64,000 bases of DNA, taken from Rhizophagus clarus (Eukaryota > Glomeromycota > Glomeromycetes > Glomerales > Glomeraceae). The notes under the pieces are model-generated. The model did no database searches. It worked only from the letters and a program-made list of their open reading frames with translations, and was not told where the DNA came from. Shown here one piece after another: positions 11,421 through 23,746 of the stretch. The position numbers were made by a program, and so were the translations under genes. Each line of letters begins with the position of its first letter. The first letter of the stretch is position 1. The DNA is taken from assembly GCA_015698045.1 (NCBI GenBank), contig BLAL01000285.1, positions 1,550,001-1,614,000 of the forward strand, read 5' to 3'.

Positions 11421-11703
11421 ATTTTTTTTTTTTTAAAAAAAAAAAAAAAATAGTCAGTGTGTATAAGGTCAGGGAAGGAAAACAAAGTTTCACTTGAATT
11501 GGAAAAGGAGAATTTTTTGGCACTTATAAAGGCTAGAATTTGCTAGAACGAATTTTATATCCAATCATTTTCAGCAATGCATTAAGCACACGTGGGCACA
11601 TTTATATATAAAAGGGTAGCAAATCTTTTTTCGACTAAAAATAATTACTTAGAGGTACAAATAGATTTTTTACTATTATTATTTAAGACATTTAGAGATA
11701 GAA
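11421..11703. promoter_or_regulatory. Divergent promoter with TATA, E-box and HSE-like site
   Basis: These 283 bp separate two divergent start codons. Toward the CHORD gene there is a TATA-like stretch at about 11603-11614, some 90 bp upstream of its ATG, and a CACGTG palindrome at 11589-11594. At 11535-11549 AGAATTTGCTAGAAC matches the heat-shock element pattern nGAAnnTTCnnGAAn with one mismatch in the middle block. This fits the co-chaperone role of the CHORD protein. Functional use is inference. Confidence 0.5.
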
Positions 11704-13284
11704 ATGCCAACCTGTGTTCATAAAGGTTGCGAAAAAACATATAATGAAGAAGAAAATGATGATAATGCCTGTCTTTATCATCCATCACCACCAATTTTTC
11801 ATGAAGGTAAAGTTAATTTTTTTGTTATTGTGAAATATGTATAACAATTTATATTTTTTTTTTATATTGTAGGATTAAAAGGTTGGCAGTGTTGTAATCG
11901 CCGTGTTACGACATTTGATGAATTTCTCGCAATTCAAGGATGTACTCGAGGGTATCTATAAGATTGAAGCGAGATTATTAATTTTTTTTTTTTCTTGCTA
12001 AACAAATGTTTGATCTATAAATATAGGAGGCATACAGATCAATTGGAAAATCCTCCAGAGAATACAACTACCACTTCAGAAACAGAAGAAAGTCTTGCGC
12101 CCGTTGCGAGGGCTGCCACGCGAGTCGAGAATGGTGTTGAGGTATACGATTCCGGTCCAAAGATTTCATATACTCAAACAATATCTAAAACCGCCACCGA
12201 AGAGCCTAAACTTGCACTCATTGAGAAAGAACCAGAGGAGGATGATGTGAACATCCCCGTGGCTCCGGGTACACCATGCAAGAGATCATCATGCAGCAAA
12301 AAGTATGTGGATGATGCAACAAGTCGGGGTGAAGGACCAGAGGCTGAATGCGTTTATCATTCTGGCAGCCCAGTTTTCCATGAAGGCAGTAAAGGTATGG
12401 ATAAGTATGGATAAGTATGAATAAGTATAAATCCCGTTTTAAATGATAATATAATTATGAATTAGGTTGGAGTTGCTGTTCTAGAAAAGTACTAGAGTTT
12501 GAAGAATTTTTAAAGATAAAAGGTTGCAAAAAAGGAAAGCATTTATTTGTTGGGTCTGGTAAAGAAATTGTAAGAATCAAAAAATGATTTAAATTTCTTT
12601 TGTCTGTTATTTGAATGTGCATTAAATATTACTTTTTATTAGACAAACGTTGAAGAAATTGTACAATGTCGACATGATTGGTACGTCCTTTGTAATTAAT
12701 AGATATGAAATTATAAACAAAAATATCCAATTAACCTATTTATTGATCATATATTGATAATAGGTATCAAACTCCGACTCATATCATAATGTCAATATTT
12801 GCAAAGAAAATAGATAAGCAAAACTCCTCCATTACTTTCAAAGAAAAGGAGGTAATGATATAATATATTTTTGTAGAAAAAGAAGTTACATGTTTACCTA
12901 CTCAAATCTAACATTCTTATTCATATGAAATTAAGCTGAATGTTGACTTAAAGATGCCTGATGGAAAGAGATTTATAACTACATATCCGTTATATCAATT
13001 GATTGATAAAGAAAATTCAAATTTTGAGATTCTAACCACTAAAGTAGAAATTAAATTAAAGAAAGGTAAGCTCAGATTACTTTACATCAATATTATATAT
13101 GATTGGTAATTACTAATGCAATTTCGTAAATGGTGGAATAGCAAATGGTATTTCTTGGCCAACATTGAAACCTGATGAAAACGGGGGAATTGCAACAACA
13201 TTTGGTGTTCAAGGTGGAGCAGCCACAGTTGGAGGCAAGCAGTATACATTAGCTACAGATTCACCATTATATGCGAACAAATAA
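11704..13284 (+). CDS. CHORD and CS domain Hsp90 co-chaperone (CHORDC1/RAR1 family)
   Basis: Eight exons: 11704-11806, 11873-11951, 12027-12394, 12466-12569, 12643-12680, 12764-12851, 12936-13065 and 13142-13284. They join to 350 residues, close to animal CHORDC1. Two CHORD zinc modules are clear: residues about 4-62 (starting [10 protein letters not shown], with KGWQCCNRR) and about 140-205 (CKRSSC...C, then KGWSCCSRK and CRHDW). Each has the spaced Cys/His pattern that binds two zinc ions. A CS (p23-like) domain follows at about residues 225-310. Family members bind the Hsp90 ATPase domain together with Sgt1 and help client maturation; plant RAR1 lacks the CS part. The linker between the CHORDs is Glu/Thr-rich and low complexity. 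The stop lies only 12 bp from the stop of the convergent OCA6-like gene, so the 3' UTRs must overlap. Confidence 0.95.
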
Positions 13285-13296
13285 TTATAGTAGCTC

Positions 13297-14369
13297 TCAG
13301 TAATCTAACCCTTCTAATGCCAATGCTTGTAACGTTCTTGAAACTTTTACATCAACTTCAGTAGCATCATCCCTTTTGTCATATTCAGTAGTTACTTTAT
13401 CAGACGATTCTAATAGGTTTTCTAGTAATTAGTTACAAAAATATATTTATGAATTTGTTAAAGAGTTTATCCTAGAAATAAATAATAACCTTTGATCCCT
13501 TACCACCAACTCTTTTTTCAACTTCTTCTACGATATGAAATCCACTTTTCTTTTTTTGCTGTTCCTGTTGTTCAATCATATTAGGATCCAAAAACTTTAA
13601 TTTTAATGTTGGATGTTTATTAAATGTTACATGACCTCCCCATAACCAAGATGGTATTGTAGATGGAATTTCTATTTCTGCTAAAAACTTTTCAACAAAT
13701 TCGCTTTCTTCTGATGAAATTACTCCACCCCGAAGATATCTATCATTCGATTATTAAAATAAAAAAATAATTTTATATATAAATAATGAACTAAAAAAAA
13801 ACACATTGCTTTTTTTTACCTAAGGAATTCGCCCATGGCTGAAGATATGCTCCACATTTGCAATTTTCTTAGGCAAGCTATAACCAATCCTGTAACATTC
13901 GCGCCATCTAAACAATGTATAAATACTGGTAAACTAGATGGATCTATTATTATCTAAATTTATAAAATCGAATTAAAAAAACATATACATACTATATGTT
14001 GAAATTTAAGATATTTTACCTGTATTAATTGAACCACTTTATTATAGTTTAATGGTACATTATCTTTAACCTTATGAACTTGAAAATGTATATTTTTTAT
14101 ATTTTCATTTCGACAAAATTCTAAAAGTTCGGGTACTGGTGGATCAGGTACGAGGGAAAGCATTGTTTTAAGTTTTAACCTAGGAAACAAAAAAACATAA
14201 GTGTATAGTGAAATAATTTTGTGCTTGAGATAAATCGTATAAAATAATGGAAAGAGAAAGAAAAAAACCTTTTTAGAAAACGATAGTTTCGATTTTTTGG
14301 ATACGCTCCACGATATACTTCATCTTCAACTATAGCAAATCTGAAAGGAGTTATTAAAGGTGGAGTCAT
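13297..14369 (-). CDS. OCA6-like: OCA6-like atypical dual-specificity phosphatase-fold protein
   Basis: Five exons: 14369-14269, 14179-14020, 13953-13820, 13739-13504 and 13421-13297, joining to 251 residues. The N-terminal part has the hallmarks of the plant/fungal atypical phosphatase family (Siw14/OCA group): VYRGAYPKNRNYRFLK, then LSLVPDPPVPELLEFC, and the P-loop region FIHCLDGANVTG around Cys101. Canonical family members have Cys-x5-Arg; here the Arg position (residue 107) is Val, so classical phosphatase catalysis is doubtful. Yeast OCA proteins act as a complex in the response to oxidants and in inositol pyrophosphate turnover. The C-terminal about 100 residues are less conserved and contain a short Gln-rich stretch. 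The first donor (GTTTTT) is weak but the frame requires it; the fourth donor is GTAAGG. The ATG is 84 bp from the divergent REXO2 ATG. Confidence 0.85.
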
Positions 14370-14453
14370 AGTGTTTAAATTCGTCGAACGTTATTTTTCA
14401 ATTTCAACTAATACAGTCAGTAGATAATCGACATCTAATCAGTAGTCATATAA

Positions 14454-15427
14454 ATGTCTTGTCTTTATTTTCATCAAATCAAAAGAAACCTTATTAAACC
14501 GTTGACAATAAATAATATATGCTTTTATTGTTTAAGAAATCCTCTATTGAGCCACCGTAATTATAGTTATAAAGGAAAACTTGAATGGTTAGCGCGAAAG
14601 AAAAATATCTTAAGCATGACCACTAAAGAACCATTAGTTTGGATTGATTGCGAGGTTAATTTTTTAACGCTTTTTACTTAAATTATTAAATTTAAATTTA
14701 AATTTTATTTTCTTCTTAGATGACAGGTCTTGATATTAAAAAAGACCATATTATTGAAGTAGCAGTATTAATTACCGATGGAGATTTGAATATTATTGCA
14801 GAGGTTCAAGTTACTTTATATTTTCAGCATAATATAAATTCACGACAGCTAATAACTGAGTAACATTTTCTAACTTCGAACAATATAATAAGGGACCGGA
14901 TCTTGTTGTTCATCAATCAAAAGAAGTCATGGATGGAATGGGCGATTGGTGCAAGAAACATCATGGAGAGGTAATTATTTTTTTTTTTCTTTCCATTTTA
15001 CCGCAATATATTATAGTAAAAAAGAAAAATATTTTCATAGTCTGGATTAACATCAGCGGTATTAGAATCCAATATTACTACATCAGAAGCGTCAAATCAA
15101 ATTATGGAATTTTTGAAAAAACATATTCCTGAACCAAAAATTGCTCCTTTAGCTGGTAATAGCGTACACTCTGATAAAGCATTTTTGCAAAAAGAAATGA
15201 CAGAAGTAATTGATTATTTACATTATAGAATTGTTGACGTTAGCACTGTAAAGGAACTGTGTAGGCGTTGGTATCCAAATGTTTTTCATAATGCGCCACA
15301 GAAAAAATTTAGTCATCGTTCTCTTGATGATATCAAAGAAAGTATTAATGAATTGAAATATTATCGGCAAAACATATTTATTGTAAATGAAGATACTGCG
15401 AACAAAAAACGTAAAGAAAATTCCTAA
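14454..15427 (+). CDS. REX2-like: Oligoribonuclease (DEDDh 3'-5' exonuclease, REXO2/REX2 type)
   Basis: Four exons: 14454-14654, 14720-14803, 14893-14970 and 15041-15427, joining to 249 residues. The core is a complete DEDDh exonuclease: WIDCEMTGLD (Asp65, Glu67), then [11 protein letters not shown], the [10 protein letters not shown] motif with the third acidic residue, and FSHRSLDDI carrying the catalytic His and last Asp. These enzymes degrade RNA of 2-5 nucleotides to mononucleotides using two metal ions. The first about 53 residues are basic and hydrophobic, like a mitochondrial presequence. A second Met just before [12 protein letters not shown] could start a shorter cytosolic form, as known for the human enzyme. 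The stop codon overlaps the stop of the gene on the other strand. Confidence 0.95.
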
Positions 15428-16180
15428 AACATTAAGTCACTTCTTAGCACATATTTAAAGCCTCTTTTGACTTCTTTAGCTTCCTACATAGAATTGAAAG
15501 TGAAAATTAATCAATAAACTTAAAGATGTTTTCATGCATGAGTTATAACTTACATGTAATAAACAATCATGTCCATGTTTGTGTAATAAAGCCATTCCTC
15601 TTTCTGGCTTAACTACAATTTCTTCTTTTTTCTTATAAAAAACGGTCTCTCCTCCACATAAAAATACATCGTTCTCATTATCACCACCATTTAAATAAAT
15701 TAATAAAGTCCATTCACTTATCCTACCCAAAGAATCTTGCACAGAATCATCGTAGTGTTTACCAAATTTTTGACCTGCGCTATATTTATAAATTCTAATA
15801 TTTGGATTCAATCCCGCGGCAGGTTTTTTGGTTAAAGTTGATACCAAAGAACCTAATCCTGATTTATATAGTTCTTGAGAAAATTTTATATCTTCTATAG
15901 AAAATCTATCATTGTCTCTGTATGCTTCTCCTTTTTTTGGAATCAATGATTGACTAGCAGATTCTAATGGTATTGATTTATTAATAAAATCTATCATATT
16001 TGTACATTCTTTCGGTGTAAAAAATGATGGTATTATTACTATCTGATCTTGATAAATTGTCTCGATCTGTAAATTTGATTTTGTTGATATTATTGGCCAG
16101 CTTAAAATGGTCGTAGTAAGATGTCGTTGTTTTTGATCTTTTTGTTTCTTTATTACTTTATTTTTTGATTTTGGAGGCAT
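15424..16180 (-). CDS. 2-oxoglutarate/Fe(II) dioxygenase, prolyl 4-hydroxylase-like
   Basis: Two exons, 16180-15554 and 15483-15424, joining to 228 residues. The double-stranded beta-helix shows the iron-binding set His142-x-Asp144 (FGKHYDDS) and His209 (CLLHE). The 2-oxoglutarate-binding Lys sits in GFKYVLRSD close to the C terminus, as in prolyl 4-hydroxylases. The single intron falls exactly after the distal His codon, so the last 19 residues are easily missed if it is overlooked. The N terminus is very Lys-rich (KNKVIKKQKDQKQ), which could be a nuclear or nucleolar signal. No signal peptide is seen, so a cytosolic or nuclear hydroxylase is more likely than an ER collagen-type enzyme. The substrate is unknown. 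Confidence 0.88.
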
Positions 16181-16651
16181 GTTTTATAATAAAATAGGAA
16201 GGAATGAAGATGAAGCGTTTTATACACTTGTGTTACTATAATTTAAATGGTAAGGCGGGTAACAGTATGCATTACCAATTTTAAAACGCGTTTCCCTGGA
16301 GTCATGAACCCTCAAAAAAATAATTAAAACCAAAACGATTGATGTATCAACTAGAATTCCAAAAATAGGTATACAAATTTGTAAATTTATGATGATAATC
16401 TTATGCCATTGTTTACCTTATTTAGAATAACGAACAACAGACGAAACGTACCACTAACAAGGGATTTTTAACATTGTTTATTTAATCGATAATTATTTAT
16501 ATAGATTAATCTTTACTTTTAATATAAGCCAGGCGCTTATAAGAAAAAAATAAAAATAAAAAAAATTAAATCATTTCATACGAAAGTAACCACTTTCCCT
16601 TATCCTTAATAAGACAGCAGGCCTGCTTCTATTTCTCGTCATAATTTTAAT

Positions 16652-18454
16652 ATGAAATTTCAAAATCTTATCTTATCATTTGTACTGTTAATTGGGATAA
16701 TTTTGGATGTTCAGGGAGATTGTAGGTTGATTTTTATGAATATTTTTGTTTTTAATATAATAATAGTCTTTCTAATGATGATTTGTTGAATTATTAGCAT
16801 GTGTTGAATATTTCAAAGACGGTGTATGTTCAGTAAGTCTTAATTCGTTATTCTAATTCATTCCTTTCTTAAAACTAATTGATTTGCTTCAATTATTCAG
16901 AATTATATAGCCGAAACAGAATTTGTATATCTCAAAGAAAATAAAACGGTTGAATCTATTGAAAATTCATTAGGAGATATATTAATAGTTCAAGGACTTG
17001 CGATATTGAATGACGTAGAAACAAAAAAATGTGTTGAAGATTTTACAAAATATATTTGTGCAACAATCTATCCAAAGTGTACGTTAGTTGCCAACACACA
17101 ACAAGCGAACGTTATTATACCATGTAAATCAACATGTACAAATGCCATAACATCTTGCAATAATATAGAACAACCAAGTCAAATTGTTCAAGATATATTA
17201 TCTTTACCGACATTTCCGAGGAATTGTTCTGGATTGATAAAACAAACTTCACCATTAAATATCGAATATCCTATATCAAATTGTGATCCATTGCTACAAA
17301 TTAAAGATGAACCGAGATGCTTTTCACCCTTAGTTGTGGATATTGCTAAAGTCAAAAGTGATTCTGATACTTTAAATGCAGACTATTGTCATAATGGATG
17401 TTGTGTACCATGTCCACAATCGTATAATTTATATCCTCAGGGTTATTATGTAAAAGGAATCTTTGCTGCTCAAATTATTAAGTCAATTTCTGCCATTTTT
17501 TCAGGATTTGTTCTGATTTCTTATATTATATTGCCGAAAAGGAGGAGTCATCCCAGTATTATGTTATTATTTATTTCTCTATCAATATTCTTATATTCTT
17601 CAAATGTGTTTTTCTCGATATTCAATCAAAAGAAAATTCAATGTGTTGATAATATAACTCCGAGTACACAAGAAAACAATACTTTATGTGCAATTCAAGG
17701 TGCGTTTCTTATATTTGCAGCACAAGCATCAACAATTTGGGCAGGAATAGTTATGCTTAATTTTCACCTTCATACAGTATGGGATTCAAATTTATTAGCA
17801 AACAAATATATTTACATTCATTTAATTGCGTGGGGAATTCCTTCTTTATTAACATTAATAGCTTTGACAACCGCTTCAATTAAATACCAGTTCGGTGGAT
17901 TTTGTACCGTTGCTATTAATATTGCAAATGAATTATATTTTTATCCAATGTTAACTATAGTAATACCAAGTTTTTTAATTCATTTATATACTTCTTATCA
18001 TATATTTAAAAGTTCGAAAACATCATTAACAAATAGTACTTTATTATCTAATATACAACATAATCAGATTATAGAATCTTTACGTATTCAATCACATGCC
18101 TTTCTATTAGTAATATTATTAACAATAATTGTTCTATTTTATTGGTTATTTTATTTTTTTAATGTAAAAAAAATAGTCGAGTATTCTCAAAATAATGAAT
18201 TTTTAGTTAAATGGTTAACTTGTATACAATCTGGTAAGGGTCAAAATATTTGTTCAGAAATTTCAAAAAATTATATGCCTTCTTTCTTTTTATTAATTGC
18301 TGCTGAAATAATTAATAGTTTGATCGGTTTTATTTTATTTGGATTATTTACTAATAATATTTTTTGGAATGATTGGAATTCTTTTATTAAAGAAAAATTA
18401 AGTAGATCTTTAATAAAAAAAGTTGAAATGCCTGAACAATTTTTTACTATATAA
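16652..18454 (+). CDS. Frizzled/Smoothened-like seven-transmembrane receptor
   Basis: Three exons, 16652-16721, 16798-16832 and 16901-18454, give 552 residues. A signal peptide (residues 1 to about 23) is followed by an extracellular Cys-rich domain to about residue 215. It has a frizzled-like Cys spacing (CVEYFKDGVC, KCVEDFTKYICA, YPKC, PCKSTC). Seven hydrophobic segments follow from about residue 221 (GIFAAQIIKSISAIFSGFVL) to about 525, with a short tail. TM3 includes ASTIWAGIVMLNFHLHTVW, typical of class F receptors and their fungal relatives. Fungal members lack known Wnt ligands; the signal sensed is unknown. The first donor must be GTAGGT to keep the frame. The two small first exons are less certain than the large third exon. 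Confidence 0.88.
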
Positions 18455-21006
18455 TAAAAAAATATATTATATATAAATTCAATAACAATTTTTTATTATT
18501 TATGTATATGTAGTATAAAAAAATAAAAAATGAATGTAAAAAAACAGAAAATGGTTAATAACAACTATTTTTTTTATATATACTAGTTATTTCTTTATTA
18601 TTTTTAATATTAAAGAAATTTTAATAAAATTATTATTTAAAAAAAAAATCTGGTATTAATATTTTAATTTTTAATTTATTTTTCTTTTATATTCTTATTT
18701 TTTTTAATAAATATTATATGTTTTAATGAATATATATTAATCTAATATTTTCTAATTCTAATTTTTAATTTCAATCTGATTTTTATATTATATCAGTAAT
18801 TTAAAAAGTTATTGAATAATATATACTGTATATTAATTTATATTATTTTGCATTAAGTATACAGTATAGTTGTTTCCAAAATTCAATTGGCAAATCCAAA
18901 ATCTGAAATTACTAAATTACGTAAATATGTAATTATACACTCCAAAATTTTAAAAGTTGTGTAACAGTATGGAAGTATGAATATCTCTGGATCCAGTGAT
19001 CTGATTTTAACGATTTTACTCTCATTCAATTTGTCTCATAAAGACAAATCTAATGGTATGTATTGCAGCTCTCTAGCATCGATATTGACAGAGCTATCTC
19101 ACTGCAAATATTTAGTGATTATTGATGTCTGAACACGATCTAGTAATTGGATTTTTATGTTCATACATATTATCATTAGATTCGTCTTGATAAGACAAAT
19201 CGAATGACGGTAAGATCATCAAAATCAGACAACTAGTTGCCAAGTTATAGTTTACTAAATTTTTAAGTATAATTCAACCAAAATTTAAGTTAATTCTGGC
19301 CAAATATTTCCGTAATATGAAATTAAATACAGAATCTGAAATTAAATACGGAATTTAGATCTTTCCTAATAAATTACTTAATAATTACAGAATTACAGAA
19401 TTATGTAATTCTGTAATATGAAAATAATTTCGAATACAAGTATAGTATACAGTTAACTCTTAACTATATAGCAAATCCTTAATATAACAGATTTTTATTA
19501 ACATATGATATTTAACCAATTAAATACATTAAAATTCTCTCATTATAGTAATATAATCAATTAAATTACTTAAATTCTTCACTATAGCCCTATAGTAAAG
19601 TTAAGATATAAAACTTAGAGTTTGTTATATTAAAAATTGATTGTATTAAATAGCACTTTTAATATAAAATAATACTTATATTATATTGATTATTTCTATT
19701 TTTAAGCTAAATAAATATTACATAAATTTCAAAAAAGAAAATTTTTCTTTTTATTAAAATCAGTATACTGTCCAATAGATTTTTAACTTTCTAATATACT
19801 GAAAATGTTTTTTAGTTTAAAATTTTATTTTACTGAAAAATATTTTAATCAAAAAAAGTTAAAAATTTTATTAAAAATAAAAATATTTTTAATTTAAAAA
19901 ATAACAAGTAAAATTTTTAACCAAAAAGATAATTTTTAGTTAAAATATAGTTTTGGACTATATTACAATAATGTTAGTATTAAATAATATGTAATTTTTA
20001 AAAATTTATATAAACTTTAAAGAAAAGCATATATAAAAAATTTATAATATTATATAATAAATTAAAAAAAAAAAAATAAATTAAAAAATAAATTAATCTT
20101 GAAAAAAAATTTAGTTCTTAGTAAACTTATCCTATTTGGGAAACCCATTTTTTGATTAAAATAAAAATAATCTGCTAATCATTTGCAATCACGTGTCATG
20201 ATTATACAGAACGCAGCAAATTCATCAACCATTTAAGTTCATTGTAACATTGTTATCTCTATAAAGGAATATATTTAATATCTGAAGACCCCAATTTGTT
20301 AAAGAAATAATTTGTCGATCAAAAATCTGCATGATCTGTAGACTGATAGTAAAGTTATTAAAATAAATTTCTTGGCAGTTTAACACTATTTTCGTATGTT
20401 CAATTTGTTTTATATTTGGTTTGCAATTTTGATTGTACAATAAAAAAAGTAACAATTATACAATTATATGTCACAACCGTCACAAGACATTGAACCTACA
20501 CTCCTTGAGTTTCTTTTCAGTAAATTTAAGCCAAGCCAACACGGGTTAAACTTAGTGGCTTCTTTCGGACGGGAGACTCGGGGAGACTTTGCACGGAAGT
20601 ATGAACCTGTTTTTACTTATGGCCACAGATTTATAATTTTTCGTGTATAAAAAATTCGTATCTAATAAATAAGACAGTTTTTTTATTTCGGAATTATGAA
20701 CAAACATCATGCGCTTAAATTTAATACATGCTGAAACATTGGTAATTAATGTTGTACGTGACGATGATCTTTTCCTTGTGATTGCAACATAACGATGTAA
20801 ATATAGCAAGTTACACAATTGTTAATTCTAAGTTAAAGTAAGTATGAAACTTTTACTTTCGTTATTATACCTTCTTTTTTTTTTTAAGAAAAAAAAATTT
20901 TTCTACGGTTTTTTTAAATAATTTAAAATAATTTACATTCTTTATTCAAGTTTTGAGGTGGAGGGAGCAATAGCGACTTAAACTTATATTTTATAATATA
21001 ATACAA
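18455..21006. other. AT-rich intergenic with repeat relics, no gene seen
   Basis: No supported gene. It contains a dispersed hairpin repeat (18975-19245). It also holds a relic at about 19449-19640, opening ACAGTTAACTC, then TAGCAAATCCTTAATATAAC, which resembles 51565-51790. There are many A/T homopolymers. The last few hundred bases are presumably the promoter of the kelch gene. Small open frames at 20225-20818 have no recognisable features. Confidence 0.55.
18975..19245. repeat. Dispersed hairpin repeat, two units
   Basis: Two hairpins of the same kind lie here: ATTTGTCTCATAAAGACAAAT at 19029-19049 and one around 19178-19206 (GATTCGTCTTGATAAGACAAATC). Both are set in longer related sequence (a preceding CTGATTTTAA, a following TAATGG). 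Related hairpins occur at about 50590-50650, 50780-50830, 50950-51020 and 53240-53275. Confidence 0.65.
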
Positions 21007-22817
21007 ATGGCATTTTCGTCACTTGTACGATTGACATTGTCAATTGCATTGATAAGTTCGTTTGTCTTTGACGTTATATGCTTCACACCACCACCTCGGT
21101 TTGCACAAACTTCAGCCCTCATTGGCAATAAAATTTATTACATGGGAGGAGTCGTTCCTCTACCAGAACCCATAATATCAGATTTCTTTTACTTAGACAC
21201 ATCAATACTAAGTTCAACAGATTCAACCACATTACCATGGACAGAACTTACAGGATTAGATAACTTGTTTACGAGTTGGGGAACAGCGGTAGCTGGAGGT
21301 GCAAACAAAGATTTATTTGTTCTTTTCGGTGGAAATATGACTCCTGCCGAGAATAGCAGTTTAGTGATTGTATATGATACTAGTAGTAATACATGGTCTA
21401 AGCCTACAATTTCAGCACCTCAAGGTGAACCCGCAAGAAAAATAAAAACTCAAGCCGTTGTTGATAGTACAGGTAAAATGTATATCTTCGGTGGATCAAC
21501 CTCACCTGACCTAGATAATTCTCTAGTAAATGATATGTCAATATTGGATACTGTTAATTGGAGCTGGAGTACTGGAACTCAAAATGGTGCACCTGATGCC
21601 AGAAGTGATTATTCTGCTACAATTTTAAATAATGGAGTCATAGTTTATATTGGTGGAAGTAATTTAAATAATCGCTATGTTCCTATGAGCCAGGTTGGTT
21701 GGATTTAAATGAGAAAGATATTACTTGAATAATTTCTTAATTTTTTTTTAAATTTTGGCCAGATAAATACATATGATACTAACTCTGCTACTTGGGCCAA
21801 CATAGTAAGTCAGAACTAAGATATTACCAGCAAGGGTTGATATGGTGAATCGTATATGATAGGTAGAATTTATTCTAATGCTTTATGCTTATAAATAGGT
21901 TTCCACGGGCGATATTCCTAGTCCACGTGGTGGTCATTCTGCTGTACTAAGTATAGAAAATTTTTACATTTGACCTGTTTTGTAAAAAGACTATTTTTAT
22001 TAATTTTTTTTTTAAAAAAATAGCACCAGATGGACGCATTATTATATATGGTGGTGCATTTTCGATTTCTGCGGATGGACAATATACTGCAGCAACTCCA
22101 GACATGGCTGTTTTAGATACCACTAATAATAATTTCGTATGGAGTCAGCCTAAAGCAGGCGGAACTGCACCTCCGCAGGTTGCATATCACTCTGCATCAT
22201 TGGTTGGAGATTATATGGTCGTTTCTTTCGGTAAGTTTAACCATATATAGCGTGCGCAATTGATATATTATGCATAAAATGGAACTTTAATTTAAATTCT
22301 TCTTTTTGCAACAGGAAATATTACCAACAAAGGACCATCACCTAATGTATATGTTTTAGATACCAAAGATAGTTATAATTGGGTAACATCAATGAACACT
22401 AATACATCAGAAACAAATTCATCATCAAATGTAGGATTAATTGTAGGGGTATCGGTTGGTTGTATTGTTGCATTAATACTGTTGGGAGGGGGGTTATTTT
22501 GGTTTTATAGAAGGAGGAAAGTGACAGAAGAAGTAATAGAAACACCAGGAGAATTTACGGATGCTGGATTTACTAGAAGATATGAATCAATGAACAGTGC
22601 CACAACATCACAAAATTCTCATGATTTCAGTAAACATTTAACATCCGCTAATGCTGAATCCGACCCTTCAAAAGAATTTCATCCTTCTTATTCGCACAAT
22701 TTTCCTGTACAACATGATCCTGAAGTTGAAGATGATGATAAAGAATTTAGAATTTTACCTCAAGAATTACAACCTGAATATTTAGAAAAAAAATTTAATA
22801 ATAATGATAATATATAA
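21007..22817 (+). CDS. Kelch-repeat single-pass membrane protein
   Basis: Five exons: 21007-21693, 21763-21804, 21899-21950, 22024-22230 and 22315-22817, joining to 496 residues. A signal peptide (1 to about 25) leads into a galactose-oxidase/kelch beta-propeller with repeated blades ending in MGG, FGG, IYGG or similar, each followed by a Trp (for example LFVLFGGN, KMYIFGGS, VIVYIGGS, RIIIYGGA). It is followed by a Ser/Asn/Thr-rich stalk, one membrane helix at about 369-395 (VGLIVGVSVGCIVALILLGG), the basic stop-transfer FYRRRK and an acidic cytoplasmic tail of about 100 residues. The topology suggests a cell-surface protein with an extracellular propeller. Such kelch proteins are numerous in Glomeromycotina (general knowledge); their ligands are unknown. 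The short exons 2 and 3 restore an otherwise broken propeller blade and are well supported by frame. Confidence 0.9.
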
Positions 22818-23746
22818 TTATTAATTTATTTATTATTTATTCAGATTTAAGAAAAATAAGAAAAGTAGTTATGAAAGGTTGATAATTATACTAAAGGAAA
22901 CTATTTTTTTTTTAAATGAAAATAATTTGTTATTTAAAAAACCTGAATAGGTTATTAGTAATAAGTTATAAATTAATTAGATATACATATACATATATTT
23001 GTAAATGATAGAAAGATATGTAAATTTGTTGATGAAAGATAAACCAATTTTTTATTTTTTAATAGAATTACTAATTATTAAATAATATATTTAATATATT
23101 TATATAAAATTAATATTAAAATACAAAATACTAGTTTTTAAAATTTCTAATACTAATTATAATACAAATTGTAAAATTTAGATTTAATATTTATAATATT
23201 GTAAATTATTCAAAATATTGTTAAAGAAAATTTATAATATTGCAATTAAATTTGTAATTAATACTAATATTATAATTTTTATCATAATTTTTGTAAATAA
23301 TTATAATAAAATATTAAATTTATTATATTATTATTTTGATTTAATTGTTTTAATTATTAAAGAAGCTTCAGAAACTTGAAAGTTAATTGGCTACTTAAAA
23401 ATCCTAGTAATAAAAATAGATTATTATTAATTAAATTAGTTTTATCTAAATTCTTAAATTTATTTTTTTATACTAATAATTCAGTTCAAAATGGTATTTT
23501 CTATCATCTTAGATAATTTTTAGATAACTGTACTATAGGTCATTAGGTTATAGTAATTAACTACGGAGTTGTTTTTATTAAAACTGATACTCATTTAAAT
23601 TTTTATTTAAAAATCATAAATTGGTTTTTATCTATATGAGCTGAGATTTTTGCAATACTCTTAACTTTTCTGATTTGTTTAAAGAATAGCAGAATTACTA
23701 TTTCATACTGACAGCAATTGTACCATTTTTTTTTATTAAAAATTTT
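22818..23746. other. AT-rich intergenic, no gene seen
   Basis: Nothing beyond the likely 3' UTR of the kelch gene and extremely AT-rich sequence with short A/T repeats. Confidence 0.6.

Noticed and set aside
20225..20818. Short open frames on both strands upstream of the kelch gene
   Set aside because: No motif, no plausible splice partners and overlapping frames on opposite strands; more likely promoter or intergenic DNA.
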